DNA from: Erpobdella octoculata
Taxonomy: Eukaryota > Annelida > Clitellata > Hirudinida > Erpobdellidae
Assembly (NCBI GenBank): GCA_963978895.1
Contig: OZ022244.1
Location: 24,368,031 to 24,432,030 of the forward strand
Direction: 5' to 3'
Length of the DNA stretch: 64,000 nucleotides
Part shown: piece after piece, positions 39,016 through 55,820 of the stretch
How positions within the stretch are numbered: position 1 is the first letter of the stretch
How the letters are laid out: every line of letters begins with the position of its first letter
Made by a program: the position numbers and the translations under genes
Notes under the pieces: model-generated
Seen by the model: the letters and a program-made list of their open reading frames with translations, nothing else
What the model was told of the DNA's origin: nothing
The model's database searches: none

Positions 39016-39904
39016 AGTATTAGTATATTAGTACTTAGGTGTAATATTTTCTTTCAGGCACGCGCTATTAAAGACAATAGACCATTTTGCGTTTATTATT
39101 TTTTTCGACAGACATTCTAAATTTTTCAAACTACATACATTCTTTGATTCAACTAGGGCTAACGGACCGTTTCGACTAAAATTGTCATCCTCAGAGCCCA
39201 TTTAAAATTTAAACCAAACGTCGACGCAAGAAACGTTACAATGAAATAAACAATAAAACCAGGTAGAGCGTACCTACCTTAGATATTAGAATATCGTAAA
39301 AGGAACTGAGATAAAATAATAAAAATAATAAAAATATGTATTAAGAAAGTTCAAATAATTTAAAAATAAAAGAGTATGTACAAGAATATTGCTATGGTCG
39401 TAATTTGCTTATAGAAGAATACAATGTAAAATTACAATGATGAACATGTTATTTTTTTTCTTCTTATTGTTATATTACCACTATAAAGTAGAATAGGCAA
39501 TTCAACGGGTTTGTCATCTCCCGGCGGGAATTCACATTGGTCCCCTTCAGGAATTCCACTGAGGTCACTGCTGACGCCATGGGCGCCATCAGTCACACAA
39601 CAAACAGAAGGGAGTGGATCAACAGGTTCATTGCTACACATTACAAATTCATCCTCGTCCGATAATGTTTGATCCGCGATCATGTCAGTAGTTTGTGTGC
39701 AATCCGTCCCATGTTGACCCGAGATGAGAGAGTTAGTATTCAAAAGAGAATCAGGAATGCATCGTGTTGCAACATCAGACAATGCGAATTTATTAGGTTC
39801 TTCTGTTGTGGTTTTACTAGATGTATCACTGACATCCTGAGCACAATGAGTCCCACAACAAGTGGAAACAGGAGACTAGTCCCGACAGGACAAATCCTCA
39901 TCGA
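39016..39904. other. Spacer DNA of unknown origin
   Basis: This is one of the few stretches without a recognisable mobile element. It has a moderately protein-like minus-strand open region, listed separately, and otherwise nothing I can name. Confidence 0.4.
39432..39872 (-). CDS. Hypothetical open region, possibly an exon or captured gene fragment
   Basis: About 145 codons are open on the minus strand, from a stop near 39,872 to the stop at 39,432. There is no good ATG near the beginning. The product is rich in Ser, Thr, Asp and Cys. It has two similar blocks: [17 protein letters not shown] close to the 5' limit and [20 protein letters not shown] further on, each ending in a VS-D-S motif, which suggests an internal repeat. 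No domain is recognised. Composition is less AT-biased than its surroundings. It may be non-coding. Confidence 0.3.
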   Translation of the reverse strand, partial: PVSTCCGTHCAQDVSDTSSKTTTEEPNKFALSDVATRCIPDSLLNTNSLISGQHGTDCTQTTDMIADQTLSDEDEFVMCSNEPVDPLPSVCCVTDGAHGVSSDLSGIPEGDQCEFPPGDDKPVELPILLYSGNITIRRKKITCSSL

Positions 39905-41003
<1,099 letters not shown>

Positions 41004-41076
41004 TACATACATAAACACACACTCAGACACACATACATGCACATACACATACATACATACACACATACATACGCAC

Positions 41077-41379
41077 ATCTATATATATAAAAATGAATGT
41101 TTGTATATATGTATATATGTATTTATGTATGTTAATGTCCTTTATGCATTGCTACACCCTTCATCCGATCGTAATGAAATTTTCACACAACCTTGAGAGT
41201 CAATGAAAATAAAAAAAAAAAATTTTGAAATCCATCACAAAATGAGCGGAGCGGAGCGGGTGAGCGAGCGGGAACTATATAGATATGTATGTGCGTATGT
41301 ATGTGTGTATGTATGTTTGTGTATGTGCATGTATGTGTGTCTGTGTCTGTGTTTATGTATACATATATATATATATATA
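41077..41379 (+). mobile_element. Helitron module G and a TGTG-rich tract
   Basis: Module G starts TCTATATATATAAAAATG at about 41,077 and ends in GGGAACTATA at about 41,280. A simple TATG/TGTG-rich tract (41,281-41,360) leads to a TA run that abuts the next Helitron. Confidence 0.6.
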
Positions 41380-42915
41380 TCTATATATATAAAAGAACAT
41401 GTCCTGACTGATAATCAACGCCGAGCTCAAACGCCTCATCCTAGGAACGTGAAATTTGGAACTTATATTACTTTTATAGCGTAAACATCCGCTAAGGAAG
41501 GATTTTTGAAAATTTTGCTCCTGAGGGGAAAAACTGGAAAACAAACTTTTTTCTAAAAAATTTTTCTAAAATTTTTTTCTGAAATTTTGTATATAGATTC
41601 TTTTTGAAAAATAAAAAGATACGTGTTTCACCATTTTTTGAAAACTCGGTTTCCCGGACCTCAAATGTGGGTTGGACAATTGGGTTATTTGGTTTTTAAA
41701 GTAGCTTCTACTCAAAAACTGTTAATGCTACAGGAGTAAAAATTAGTATTTAGTTTCTACTCCAAAAATAATGAAATACGTGTTTTAGCATTTTTTGAAA
41801 ATTTGGTTTCCAGGACTTCAAATGTGGGGTGGAAAATAGGGCTAATTGTCTTTTATAGTAGCTGCTACTCAAAAACAGTAAATACCACAGATGTAAAAAT
41901 TATTATTTAGTTTCTTTTCTAAAAATAAGGATATACGTGTTTCACCATTTTTTACAAATTTGGTTTCCCGGACCTCAAATGTGGGTTGGAAAATTGGGTT
42001 ATTTGGTTTTTAAAGTAGCTTCTACTCAAAAACTGTTAATGCTACAAAAGTAAAAATTAGTATTTAGTTTCTACTCTAAAAATAATGATATACGGGTTTC
42101 ACAATTTTTTGAAAATTTGGTTTCCAGGACTTCAAATGTGGGGTGGAAATAGGGTTATTTGGTTTTTAAAGTAACTGCTACTCAACAACTGTAATTGCCA
42201 CAGATGTAAAAATTAATACTTAGTATCTACTAAAAAAAAAAAGATATACGTGTTTCATCATTTTTTGGGTTATTTGGTTTTTAAAGTAGCTGCTACTCAA
42301 AAACTGTTAATGCTACAGAAGTAAAAATTAGTATTTAGTTTTTACTCCAAAAATAATGAAATACGTGTTTCAGCATTTTTTGAAAAATTGGTTTCCAGGA
42401 CCTCAAATGTGGGGTGGAAATAAGGGTTATTTGATTTCAAAATAACTGCTACTCACAAACTGTAAGTGCTACAAATGTAAAAATTAGTATTTTGAAGTTT
42501 TGTGCCGGTTAAAAGTAGCTAAGTCCAGTTTATCATCGGCCGGGCCAAGCCGTTATTTTACAGTCTTCACACGGGCCAGGCCAAACCTTAAATCAAAGTG
42601 GGACGGGCCGAGGTTTTTCACCAAGTATATAGATATTTTAGTGATTTTAGGGTCTTTAGTTTGGCCGGGCCAAACCTGAGGTCAAGGTGGGACGGGCCGA
42701 AGTTTTTCATCAAGTATATAGAACTTCAAGGCCTGTAAAAATAGGCCGGGCCTAATTCAGACGGGCTGTGCCGGGCCAGGAGTTTGGGTTTTTAAAACGG
42801 GCTGGGCTAATTTGTCGACGGGCCGAGCCGAGACCTAAAAAAATGATCTCTACTATGGATGCACGGTTCAAACTCTCTAATTTCAAGCGAGCGAAGCCGC
42901 TACGGGCACTGCTAG
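41380..42915 (+). mobile_element. Non-autonomous Helitron, family B
   Basis: Starts TCTATATATATAAAAGAAC but has only GACTGATAATC, so the (GACT)n run is almost lost. The internal 155-160-bp repeats number about six, one of them truncated near 42,255. CTAG at 42,912-42,915 is followed by T. The subterminal GCCGGGCC-rich stretch is intact. Confidence 0.85.

Positions 42916-42991
<76 letters not shown>
42916..42991. repeat. (TA)n microsatellite
   Basis: TA tract with one TATGTA interruption, lying exactly between the CTAG of one Helitron and the CTAG of the next. Confidence 0.95.
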
Positions 42992-42992
<1 letters not shown>

Positions 42993-43912
42993 TAGCGGGG
43001 TTACCCGGCGTTGCCCGGGGTTTTTAGAGGTTTTTCTAATGTTTGTCTCTCTCGCTCCCGTTCCCTTCTCCACTTTCCCGTTTTCGTAGCGTTCCCGGTC
43101 GCTTCTCCGCTCTCGGTCGTTTTCCAGCTCCCGGTCGCTTTCCCGCTCAGAAGTTCTGTTATCGATTTTCTCTCTTGCTCGCGTTTCCTTCCAAGCTTGC
43201 TCTCCCGATTCCAGTCGCTTTCCGCGTTCCCGGTCGCTTTCCGCGTTCCCGGTCGCATTCCGCGTTCCCGGTCGCTTTCCCGTTCCCGGTCGCTTTCCCG
43301 TTCCCGGTCGCTTTCCCGTTCTCGGTCGCTTTCCCGTTCCCGGTCGCTTTCCCGTTCCCGGTCGCTTTCCCGTTCCCGGTCGCTTTCCCGTTCCCGCTCA
43401 CGCTTGCTCTCCCGTTCCCGGTCATGCTTGCTCTCCCATTCCCGCTCACGCTTGCTCTCCCGTTCCCGGTCATGCTTGCTCTCCCATTCCCGGTCACGGT
43501 TGCTCTCCTGTTCCCGTTCCCGTTCCCGCTCATTTTCTCTTTTACATTCTTTCATAACTTCTGTTAGCCTATAAAACGCAAAATAGATTTGCTAAGACTA
43601 TATATATATATATATGAATGTTTGTGGGTTAGTTTGTCTATTATAGAAACGGGAAAGCACCCGGAACGGACAGCGAGCGGGAACAGAAAAGCAAGCGTGA
43701 GCGGGAATGGGAGAGCAAACGTGAGCGGGAACGGGGCAGCGACCGGGACGGGAAAACGACCGGGAGCGGGAAAGCGACCGGCAGTGGGAAAACGACCGAA
43801 AACGGAAAAGCTAACAGGAGTGGGAAAGCAGGTGGGAAAGGAAACGGGAGAGAAAGAGACAAACATTAGAAAAACCTCAAAAAACCTGGGCAACGCCGGG
43901 TATCTCCGCTAG
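42992..43912. mobile_element. Composite (twin 3'-end) family A Helitron
   Basis: CTAG at 42,992-42,995 (left, minus-oriented 3' end) and at 43,909-43,912 (right, plus-oriented 3' end). Head-to-head junction near 43,600. The left half carries an extra duplicated block with CATGCTTGCTCTCCCATTCC. It is the first copy in a tandem duplication. Confidence 0.8.
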
Positions 43913-43917
43913 TACAT

Positions 43918-44139
43918 ATATATATAGTTCCCGCTCGCTCACCCGCTCCGCTCCGCTCATTTTGTGACGGATTTCAAAGTTTTTTTTATATTTGACTCCC
44001 CTTGACTCTCAAGGTTGTGTGAAAATTTCATTACGATCGGATGAATGGTGTAGCAATGCATAAAGGACATTAACATATATACATATATACATATATACAT
44101 ATATACATATATACAAACATTCATTTTTATATATATAGA
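43918..44139 (-). mobile_element. Helitron module G
   Basis: Inverted module G from GTTCCCGCTCGCTCACCC to ATTCATTTTTATATATATAG, with an expanded TATACA repeat just inside the 5' end. Confidence 0.6.
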
Positions 44140-44157
44140 TATATATATATATGTATA

Positions 44158-44198
<41 letters not shown>

Positions 44199-44342
44199 CT
44201 GCGCGACAGATTCAGTGAGTGACGTGGTCTACTATATAATAGAATAAGCGCATTCAAATCAAATCAAAGAATCATTTGATTAGGCGTTGTTTTTGAGTTT
44301 AGAGTGCTATTTGAGTGCGACTACCTTTATTATTAATATGTA
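44140..44342. repeat. (TA)n tract, family D-type motif and family E fragment
   Basis: A TA tract (to 44,195) is followed by the inverted D-type motif GACAGATTCAGTGAGTGACG and then GGCGTTGTTTTTGAGTTTAG and GTGCTATTTGAGTGCGACTA, which belong to family E units. The same 147-bp combination recurs at 45,735-45,888. Confidence 0.75.
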
Positions 44343-44470
44343 ATAGGTTGTGTGAAAATTTCATTACGATCGGATGAATGGTGTAGCAATGCATAAAGGA
44401 CATTAACATATATACATATATACATATATACATATATACATATATACAAACATTCATTTTTATATATATA
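44343..44470 (-). mobile_element. Helitron module G, truncated
   Basis: The 5' half only of module G, starting at GGTTGTGTGAAAATTTCATT and ending ATTCATTTTTATATATATA. It is joined directly to a family E fragment on its left, which marks the junction of the 1.5-kb tandem duplication. Confidence 0.65.
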
Positions 44471-45340
44471 CTAGCGAGGTTACCCGGCGTTGCCCGGGGT
44501 TTTTAGAGGTTTTTCTAATGTTTGTCTCTCTCGCTCCCGTTCCCTTCTCCACTTTCCCGTTTTCGTAGCGTTCCCGGTCGCTTTTCCGCTCTCGGTCGTT
44601 TTCCAGCTCCCGGTCGCTTTCCCGCTCAGAAGTTCTGTTATCGATTTTCTCTCTTGCTCGCGTTTCCTTCCAAGCTTGCTCTCCCGATTCCAGTCGCTTT
44701 CCGCGTTCCCGGTCGCTTTCCGCGTTCCCGGTCGCCTTCCGCGTTCCCGGTCGCTTTCCCGTTCCCGGTCGCTTTCCCGTTCCCGGTCGCTTTCCCGTTC
44801 CCGGTCGCTTTCCCGTTCTCGGTCGCTTTCCCGTTCCCGGTCGCTTTCCCGTTCCCGGTCGCTTTCCCGTTCCCGGTCGCTTTCCCGTTACCGGTCGCTT
44901 TCCCGTTCCCGCTCACGCTTGCTCTCCCGTTCCCGGTCATGCTTGCTCTCCCATTCCCGGTCACGGTAGCTCTCCCGTTCCCGTTTCCGTTCCCGCTCAT
45001 TTTCTCTTTTACATTCTTTCATAACTTCTGTTAGCCTATAAAACGCAAAATAGATTTGCTAAGACTATATATATATATATATATGAATGTTTGTGGGTTA
45101 GTTTGTCTATTATAGAAACGGGAAAGCACCCGGAACGCACAGCGAGCGGGAACAGAAAAGCAAGCGTGAGCGGGAATGGGAGAGCAAACGTGAGCGGGAA
45201 AGCGACCGGCAGTGGGAAAACGACCGAAAACGGAAAAGCTAACAGGAGTGGGAAAGCAGGTGGGAAAGGAAACGGGAGAGAAAGAGACAAACATTAGAAA
45301 AACCTCAAAAAACCTGGGCAACGCCGGGTATCTCCGCTAG
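44471..45340. mobile_element. Composite (twin 3'-end) family A Helitron
   Basis: CTAG at 44,471-44,474 and 45,337-45,340. It is the second copy in the tandem duplication and shares the AAACCTGGGCAACGCC variant of the right hairpin with the 42,992 copy. The left minisatellite has about ten units, and the right half is shorter by several units. Confidence 0.8.
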
Positions 45341-45424
45341 TACATACATAAACACACACACAGACACACATACATGCACATACACATACATACATACATA
45401 CACACATACATACGCACATACATA

Positions 45425-45888
<464 letters not shown>

Positions 45889-48800
45889 ACACGCTTCGCG
45901 CGCGAAGCGTGCGTTAAGTGCTGGTCCCTACTATAAAAGCGCAAAATGATGTAATATGTATGTATTATGTATGTCACCCGATTAGCATCTGCAGGTCTGA
46001 AAAAACTCACGTTTATAGATTATGAGATGCTGAACACGGTTTGTTAGGGCACTTTTTTATTAAAATGTTTAAATAAAAAGTTATTAGCCGCGATAGTTTA
46101 ACGCTTTGCGGATATACATAATGCATCGTACGTCATCGCTGAATATAAACGAGTTGAAAATAAATAAATCACCGAAGTAGTAGTCGGCGGATTTTCCCCA
46201 ATTTTAAACAAGCTGTAAATTATTATTAACGACAATTTACTATTTTGCAATTATTATTTCTCTTATTTCAATTATTATTATTAACGAAGATTCCTACTAT
46301 AAAAGCGCAATGATGTTATTCCGATTATTGGAAAGTTCGACGCTTTGCGGATATATTTAATGAAATTATTATTAACGAAAATTAACTATTTTGCCAATAT
46401 TATTCCTATTATTGGAAAGTTCGACGCTTTGCGGATATATTTAATAAAAATATTATTAACGACATTTTTCTATTTTTTAATTATTATTCCTCTTATTTGA
46501 ATTATTAATAATATTATTATTTAAGAATATTAACTAATTTGCTAATAATATTCCTATTATTGGAAAGTTCGACGCTTTGCGAATATATTTTGAGCATACG
46601 GCATAACTCAATATAAACAAGTTGAAAATAAATAAATCACCGAAGTAGTACATCGGCGGGTTTTCCCAATATCAGCCATTGAAGGTTGGGTTTTTTTAGA
46701 CGGTTTTTTTCATTATCAGCCATTAAAGGTTGAGTTTTTTCTTAGGCTTTTTCCCTATCACCCAAAATACGTTGTTTTTTTTGTAGGCTGTTGTTTTCGA
46801 TACTATCCATTTAATATTGTGTTTTTCGTAGGCGGTTTTTTCACGATCACCCAACAAATGTGTTTTTTTTCGTAGGCTGTGGTTTTCGATACTATCCATT
46901 TAATATTGTGTTTTCGTAGGCGGTTTTTTCACGATCACCCAATAAATGTTGTTTTTTTCGTAGGCTGTTGTTTTCGATACTATCCATTTAATATTGTGTT
47001 TTTCGTAGGCGGTTTTTTCACGATCACCCAATAAATGTTTTTTTTGTAGGCTGTTTTTCCCGATCACATCCAATAAATATTGTGTTTTTCGTATTCGGTT
47101 TTTTCACTATCACACAATTAATGTGATATTTTTTGTAGTCTATTTTTTCCAATATCGCCCATTTTAGGTTTTTTTCGTAGGCAGTATTTCCAACATCATC
47201 CAATCAATTAGAAGACTATTCCAAAACTTTTTGAAGGGAAAAATCATCTGCTACTGGCTGAAATAGTCACATGCTTCGATTGCGAAGCAAGCGTAAAGTT
47301 ATTACTATATAAGCGCATTGGTGTTGTTTTTGAGCTTAGAGTGCTATTTGAGTGCGACTACCTTCACTATTAATATGTAAAAACTCACACGCTTCGCGCG
47401 CGAAGCGTGCGTCAAGTGCTGGTTCCCTACTATAAAAGCGCAATGATGTATGTCACCCGATTAGCATCTGCAGGTCTGAAAAAACTCACGTTGATAGATT
47501 ATGAGACGCTGAACAAGGTTTGTTAGGGCACTTTTTTGTTAAATTGTTTAAATAAAAAGTTATTAGCCGCGAAAGTCTAACGCTTTGCGGATATATATAG
47601 CATCGTACGTCATCGCTAAATATAGACAAGTTGAAAATAAATAAATCACCAAAGTAGTAGTCGGCGGGTTTTTTATTTATGTAAATTATTATTAACGACA
47701 ATTTACTATTTTGCAATTATTATTCCTCTTATTTTAATTATTATTAATAACGAAGATTAACTATTTTGCTAATATTATTTCTATTATTGGAAAGTTCGAC
47801 GCTTTGCGGAAATATTTAATGAAATTATTATTAACGACATTTTTCTATTTTGTAATTATTATTCCTCTTATTTTAATTATTAATAATATTATTAATTACG
47901 AAAATTAACTAATTTGCTAATATTATTCCTATTATTGGAAAGTTGGACGCTTTGTGGCTTTGCGGATATATATAGCATCGTACGTCATCGCTAAATATAG
48001 ACAAGTTGAAAATAAATAAATCACCGAAGTAGTAGTCGGCGGGTTTTTTATTTATGTAAATTATTATTAACGACAATTTACTTTTTTGCAATTATTATTC
48101 CTCTTATTTTAATTATTATTAATAACGAAGATTAACTATTTTGCTAATATTATTTCTATTATTGGAAAGTTCGACGCTTTGCGGAAATATTTAATGAAAT
48201 TATTATTAACGACATTTTTCTATTTTGTTATAATTATTCCTCTTATTTTAATTATTAATAATATTATTAATTACAAAAATTAGCTAATTTGCTAATATTA
48301 TTCCTATTATTGGAATACGTCATAACTCAATATAAACAAGTTGAAAATAAATAAATCACCGAAATAGTAGTCGGCGGGTTTTTCCCAATTTTAAACAAGT
48401 TGTAAATTATTATTATTAACGACAATTTACTATTTTATAAAACGTGTTCATATGCAACTGGCTATAATAGTCACACGCTTCGCTTGCAAAGCGTGCGTAA
48501 ATTATTAATATAATAGTTAATAGCGCATAGGTGTTGTTTTTGAGCTTGGCTTAGAGTGCGATTTGAGTGCGACTAATTTTATTATTAATATGTAAAAACT
48601 CACACGCGCGCGAAGCGTGCGTCAAGTGCTGGTTCCCTACTATAAAAGCGCAATGATGTATGTCACCCGATTAGCATCTGCAGGTCTGAAAAAACTCACG
48701 TTGATAGATTATGAGACGCTGAACAAGGTTTGTTAGGGCACTTTTTTGTTAAATTGTTTAAATAAAAAGTTATTAGCCGCGAAAGTTTAATGCTTTGCGG

Positions 48801-51779
48801 ATATATATAGCATCGTACGTCATCGCTAAATATAGACAAGTTGAAAATAAATAAATCACCGAAGTAGTAGTCGGCGGGTTTTTTATTTATGTAAATTATT
48901 ATTATTAACGACAATTTACTATTTTATAAAACGTGTTCATATGCAACTGGCTATAATAGTCACAAGAAGCGAAGCGTGCGTAAAGTTATTACTATAATAG
49001 CGCATAGGTGTTGTTTTTGAGCTTAGAGTGTGACTAATTTTACTATTAATATGTAAAAACTCACACGCGCGCGAAGCGTGCGTCAAGTGCTGGTCCTAAC
49101 ATAAAAGCGCAATGATGTAATATGTATTATGTCACCCGATTACCATCTGCAGGTCTGAAAAAACTCACGTTGATAGATTATGAGACGCTGAACACGGTTT
49201 GTTAGGGCACTTTTTTGTTAAAACGTTTAAATAAAAAGTTATTAGCCGCGAAAGTTTAACGCTTTGCGGATATATATAATGCATCATACGTCATCGCTGA
49301 ATATAAACGAGTTGAATATAATCAAATCACCGAAGGCGGGTTTTCCCAAAAATTTTGAGATTACGTCATCAAACAATATAAAGAAGTTGAAAATAATAAA
49401 ATCACCGAAGGCGTGTTTTTCCTATAATTTTGAGATTACGTCATCATACAATATAAAGAAGTTAAAAATAAATAAAGGTGGTTTTATTCGTATGCGATTT
49501 TTCCAATATCAGCCAATAAAGGTTGTTTTTTTCGCAGGCGGTTTTTTCAAATTTAGCCATTCAAAGAGAAGACCATTCCGCAACGTTTCCAAGTGAAAAA
49601 GCATCTACGATCCCTACTATAAAAGCGCAATGTTGTATGTATTATGTATGTATTATGTATTATGTCACCCGATTAGCATCTGCAGGTCTGAAAAAACTCA
49701 CGTTGATAGATTAGGTTTGTTATGGCACTTTTTTGTTAAAATGTTTAAATAAAAAGTTATTAGCTGCGAAAGTTTAACGCTTTGCGGATATATATATAAT
49801 GCATCGTACGTCATCTTTCAATATAAACAAGTTGAAAATAAATAAATCACCGTAAGTAGTAGTCGGCGGGTTTTTCCCAATTTTAAACAAGCTGTAAATT
49901 ATTATTAACGACATTTTACTATTTTGCCATTATTATTCCTCTTAATTTAATTATTATTATTAACGAAGATTAACTATTTTGCTAATATTATTCCGATTAT
50001 TGGAAAGTTCGACGCTTTGCGGATACATTTAATGAAATTATTATTAACGACATTTTTTTATTTTGTAAATATTATTCCTCTTATTTTAATTATTAATAAT
50101 ATTATTATTTACGAAAATTAATTATTTTTCTAATATTATTCCTATTATTTGAAAGTTCGACGCTTTGTGGATATATTTAATGAAATTATTATTAACGACA
50201 TTATTTATTTTAATACATTATATATAATATCTTAATATATTAAATAAAAGTTATTAGCCGCGAAAGTTTAACGCTTTGCGAATATAATTTGTGCATACGT
50301 CATAACTCATTATAAACAAGTTGAAAATAAATAAATCACCGAAGTAGTACATCGGCGGGTTTTCCCAATATCAGCCATTGAAGATTGGGTTTTTTGTAGG
50401 CGTTTTTTTTTCATTATCAGCTATTAAAAGTTGGGTTGTTTCTTAGGCCTTTTTTCACTATCACCCAAAATATGTTGTTCATTTCGTAGGCGTTTTTTTC
50501 ACTATCACCCAATAAATGTTGTTTTTTTCGTAGGCTGTTTTTCCGATACCATCAAATAAATAGTGTTTTTCATAGGCGGTTTTTTCACTATCACCCAATT
50601 AACATGGTTTTTTTCGTAGGCTGTTTTTTCCAAATCGCCCATTAAAGGTTTTTTTTACGTAGGCATTTTTTCCTAAATCATCCAATCAAATAGAAGACCA
50701 TTCCAAAACGTGTCCAAGTGAAAAATCATCTGCTACTAACTTTTTTAGTCACACGCTTCGCTTGCGAAGCGTGCGTAAAGTTATTACTATATTAGCCCAT
50801 TGGTGTTGTTTTTGTGCTTAGAGTGCGGTTTGAGTGCGACTAATATGTAAAAACTCACACGCTTCGCGCGCGAAGCGTGCGTCAAGTGCTGGTCCCTACT
50901 ATAAAAGCGCAATGATGTAATATGTATTATGTATGTATGTCACCCGATTAGCATCTGCAGGTCTGAAAAAACTCACGTTGATAGATTATGAGACGCTGAA
51001 CACGGTTTGTTGGGGCACTTTTTGTTAAAATGTTTAAATAAAAAGTTATTAGCCGCGAAAGTTTAACGCTTTGCGGATATATATAATGCATCGTACGTCA
51101 TCGCTGAATATAAACAAATTGAAAATAAATAAATCACCGAAGTAGTAGTCGGCGGGTTTTCCCCAATTTTAAAAAAGTTATAAATTATTATTAACGACAA
51201 TTTACTATTTTGCAGTTATTATTCCTCCTATTTTAATTATTATTATTAACGAAGATTAACTATTTTGCTAATATTATTCCGATTATTGGAAAGTTCGACG
51301 CTTTGCGGATACATTTAATGAAATTATTATTAACGACATTTTACTATTTTGCAATTATTATTCCTCTTATTTTAATTATTAATAATATTATTAATAACGA
51401 AAATTACCTAATTTGCTAATATTATTCCTATTAATGGAAAGTTCGACGCTTTGTGGATATATCTAAGGAAATTATTATTAACGACATTATTTATTTTAAT
51501 ACATTATATATATAATATATTAATATATTAAATAAAAAGTTATTAGCCGCGAAAGTTTAACGCTTTGCGAATATAATTTGAGCATACGTCATAACTCATT
51601 ATAAACAAGTTGAAAATAAATAAGTCACCAAAGTAGTACATCAGCCGGGTTTTCCCAATATCAGGCATTGAAGTTTGGGTTTTTTGTAGGCGTTTTTTTC
51701 ATTATCAGCCACTAAAAGCCATTAAAAACTCGTATTTATTCCGTATTTTTCCTTTAACAAAATCACAAGTTTGTTTTTT
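45889..51779. repeat. Large array of AT-rich hairpin repeats, family E
   Basis: Hairpins of the ACGCTTCGCGCGCGAAGCGT type appear near 45,889, 47,273, 47,388, 48,475, 48,602, 48,963, 49,072, 50,753 and 50,857. Several are followed by GTCAAGTGCTGG and then TCCCTACTATAAAAGCGC, which I read as a 3' end (CTGG) abutting a new 5' end (TC). Between them lie TTATTAACGACA blocks, and degenerate tandem repeats of about 95 bp at 46,690-47,200 and 50,360-50,700 with GTGTTTTTCGTAGGCGG. From 47,228 onward the array is part of the right arm. The segment at about 48,610-50,880 has no partner in the left arm. There is no gene. Confidence 0.7.
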
Positions 51780-52015
51780 TCTTTTTTTATTAGCGGGAGT
51801 AACCGGCGTTGCCCGAGTTTTTAGAGGTTTTTCTAATTTTTGTCTCTCTCTCCCGTTTCCTTCCTCGCTTGCTTTCCCGCTCCCGTTCGCTTTCTCAGCG
51901 TGTAGTTTGGTTGGGAAAAATCAAAAACCATTTCCTAGGCTTTTTAGTATGGCGAAATTCCGGGGCTGAGTCCGCCGAGGCTATCTTGATGGACATGAAT
52001 TGATTTAGCTTCCAG
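51780..52015 (-). mobile_element. Degenerate family A 3' end (right-arm copy)
   Basis: Mirror of 24,331-24,541 with the same mutated terminus (ATTAGCGGGAGTAACCGG). Confidence 0.6.
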
Positions 52016-53515
<1,500 letters not shown>

Positions 53516-55260
53516 TATTATTATTATGCTATTAACGTGCTCTCCAAAAATAAATTCTCTCAGAGCACGGGCCTAACAGCGCCAAAATGAAAAACAAAAG
53601 AATCTAATGTCAAAATTTTAAAAGCTCAAATTCTATTTATCATTCAAGAGAACAAAAAGGCCTTGAGCTTCTTCTTAAAACTGTATGCTGTATGCATTTG
53701 CAGGGTCGGTAAGTTCCTCCGGCAGGTTGTTCCACGTAGCTGGGCAGGCGACTGCAAATGCCCTCGGTCCGAACGTCTTGGTTCTGCATGATGGAACGAG
53801 AAGCTCACCGGAAGATACTGATCAAAGATGAGATCGTCCCGAAGCTGAGACACCGTGTATACTGGTGCCAGGCCATGCAGACAACGGAACGCAGTAAGAG
53901 AGAGCTTAAAGTCGATGCGTGACATGACCAAACCGGGGCAGTCGAAGAATCTGTCTAGCAGCCGCACGCATGACACCATCGAGTTGTTTCATTAATAGGT
54001 CTGGAATTCCACTAAGTAGACCGTTGCAAAAATCCAGCCTGGACAAAATAAAGGCGCGGGCCAAAAGCGTGAAAAGGAACAACCGCTAGAAAGTTTCGGA
54101 TTGATGGTAGTAGCTGGTTTTGACCACGTTTGCTACATGCTTGCTGAAAGTTAACGAAGAGTCGATGGTAATCCCAAGGTTGCGAACCTTGTCAACAAAA
54201 CGAATGACGTTTCCAGCTATGTTGATTTCCTTGAAGGAGATATGCGCCAGACGTCCAGGTGAACCCAGGAGGATGACTTCAGTTTTGGAGGCGTTGAGTT
54301 TTAATCTATTGCATTTCATCCATTGCGTGATCGCGGAAACACAGCTGTAGATCTGCAAGTCATCAGCATAGCCGTGAATTTCGAAATCATGCTGAATGGC
54401 CAGGCCAAAGACACTCGAAGTATAGACGAGGAAAAATAACGGTCCAAGAATCGAGCCCTGAGGAACACCACATTCGACAGAAGACTAGCCGGAGAGGTCA
54501 CCATTGTACCGAACACGTTGTCTGCGACCGAGCTGATCCACAGAAAGGCAACGGAATTTATTCCAAATGATTGTTCCATCACTTTCACAAAGATTTCGTG
54601 ATCGACATAATCAAAAGCAGCGCTGAGATCCAGCATGGCAAGCAGTGTTAGCATTCCACAGTCAATCGCAAGAAGAGCGTCCGATGTGACTCTGAGTAGG
54701 GCAGTCTCCGTTGAACGACATTCCCGATAGGCAGACTGATGCTCCGGTAAAAGATTGCAGCTATTCAGGTGTTGTAAAAGCCGTTTGTTCACAGCTCTTT
54801 CTAGAACATTAGAGATGAACAGAAAATTCGAAACGGATGATAATTGAAAGGCAAAGTAGCATCAAGCGTAGACTTCTTCAAGATAGGTGAGATTTCAGCC
54901 ACTTTGAAAGGATCCGAAAACTGACCAGCTCTTAACGATTTGTTAAACAGGTTTGTAATAAACGGAGAAACGTGTCTGAATATTGCTTGATGAGCCATGT
55001 TGGCGCTGGGTTCATACCACATGACTTGTTTGGGGACTTCTTTATTAGGTCATTAACGTCAACCTCAGTCAGAGGGGAAAACTCACAGAATCGTTCTCCT
55101 GAAAATTCGTTGAACTTAGGTGGGTTTGAACCGAAGGTAGATACTCGGACCTTAGCGATCTTTTTTTCAAAGCCATTCAAGAAATGCTCCGCCGTAAGAC
55201 CGTCTTGATGAATGGAAGATCGTTTTAAATTGAATAAGAGCTAGGCTGAATCAACTTTTA
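53516..55260 (-). pseudogene. CR1/L2-like LINE reverse transcriptase, decayed (right-arm copy)
   Basis: Inverted copy of 21,060-22,813 with the same frameshifts and the same deletion after YADD, so all of these lesions predate the duplication. One visible substitution: the left copy reads CGLNPAP where this one reads CGMNPAP near 55,015. Confidence 0.85.
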
Positions 55261-55401
55261 CTTGATAAATTATTACGGCTATTGATGGATAAAACACGAT
55301 GAAATTTAAGTTGAAAGCACAAAAGTAAAATGCGACCATATTAAATCAGCTAAAAAGAACAAAACTTGTATACAAGAACATTTATTGCCAAAATTTGCTG
55401 T

Positions 55402-55655
<254 letters not shown>

Positions 55656-55820
55656 TAGATTTTTGTCTTTTCCCATATTTTTAGACATCACAGGCTAATA
55701 CTGTTTATAGCACTTATATCATTGCTTGCTAACATTATTCAATATTTATTGATATTAATATTAATAACAATAGCAATAACAATTAACAATTGCCATATTT
55801 GTTAATTATACGTTCATAAA

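Noticed and set aside
45889..51779. Possible CRISPR-like array (regular palindromes with spacers)
   Set aside because: Spacing is hundreds of bases and irregular, the intervening sequence is itself repetitive, and the DNA is eukaryotic.
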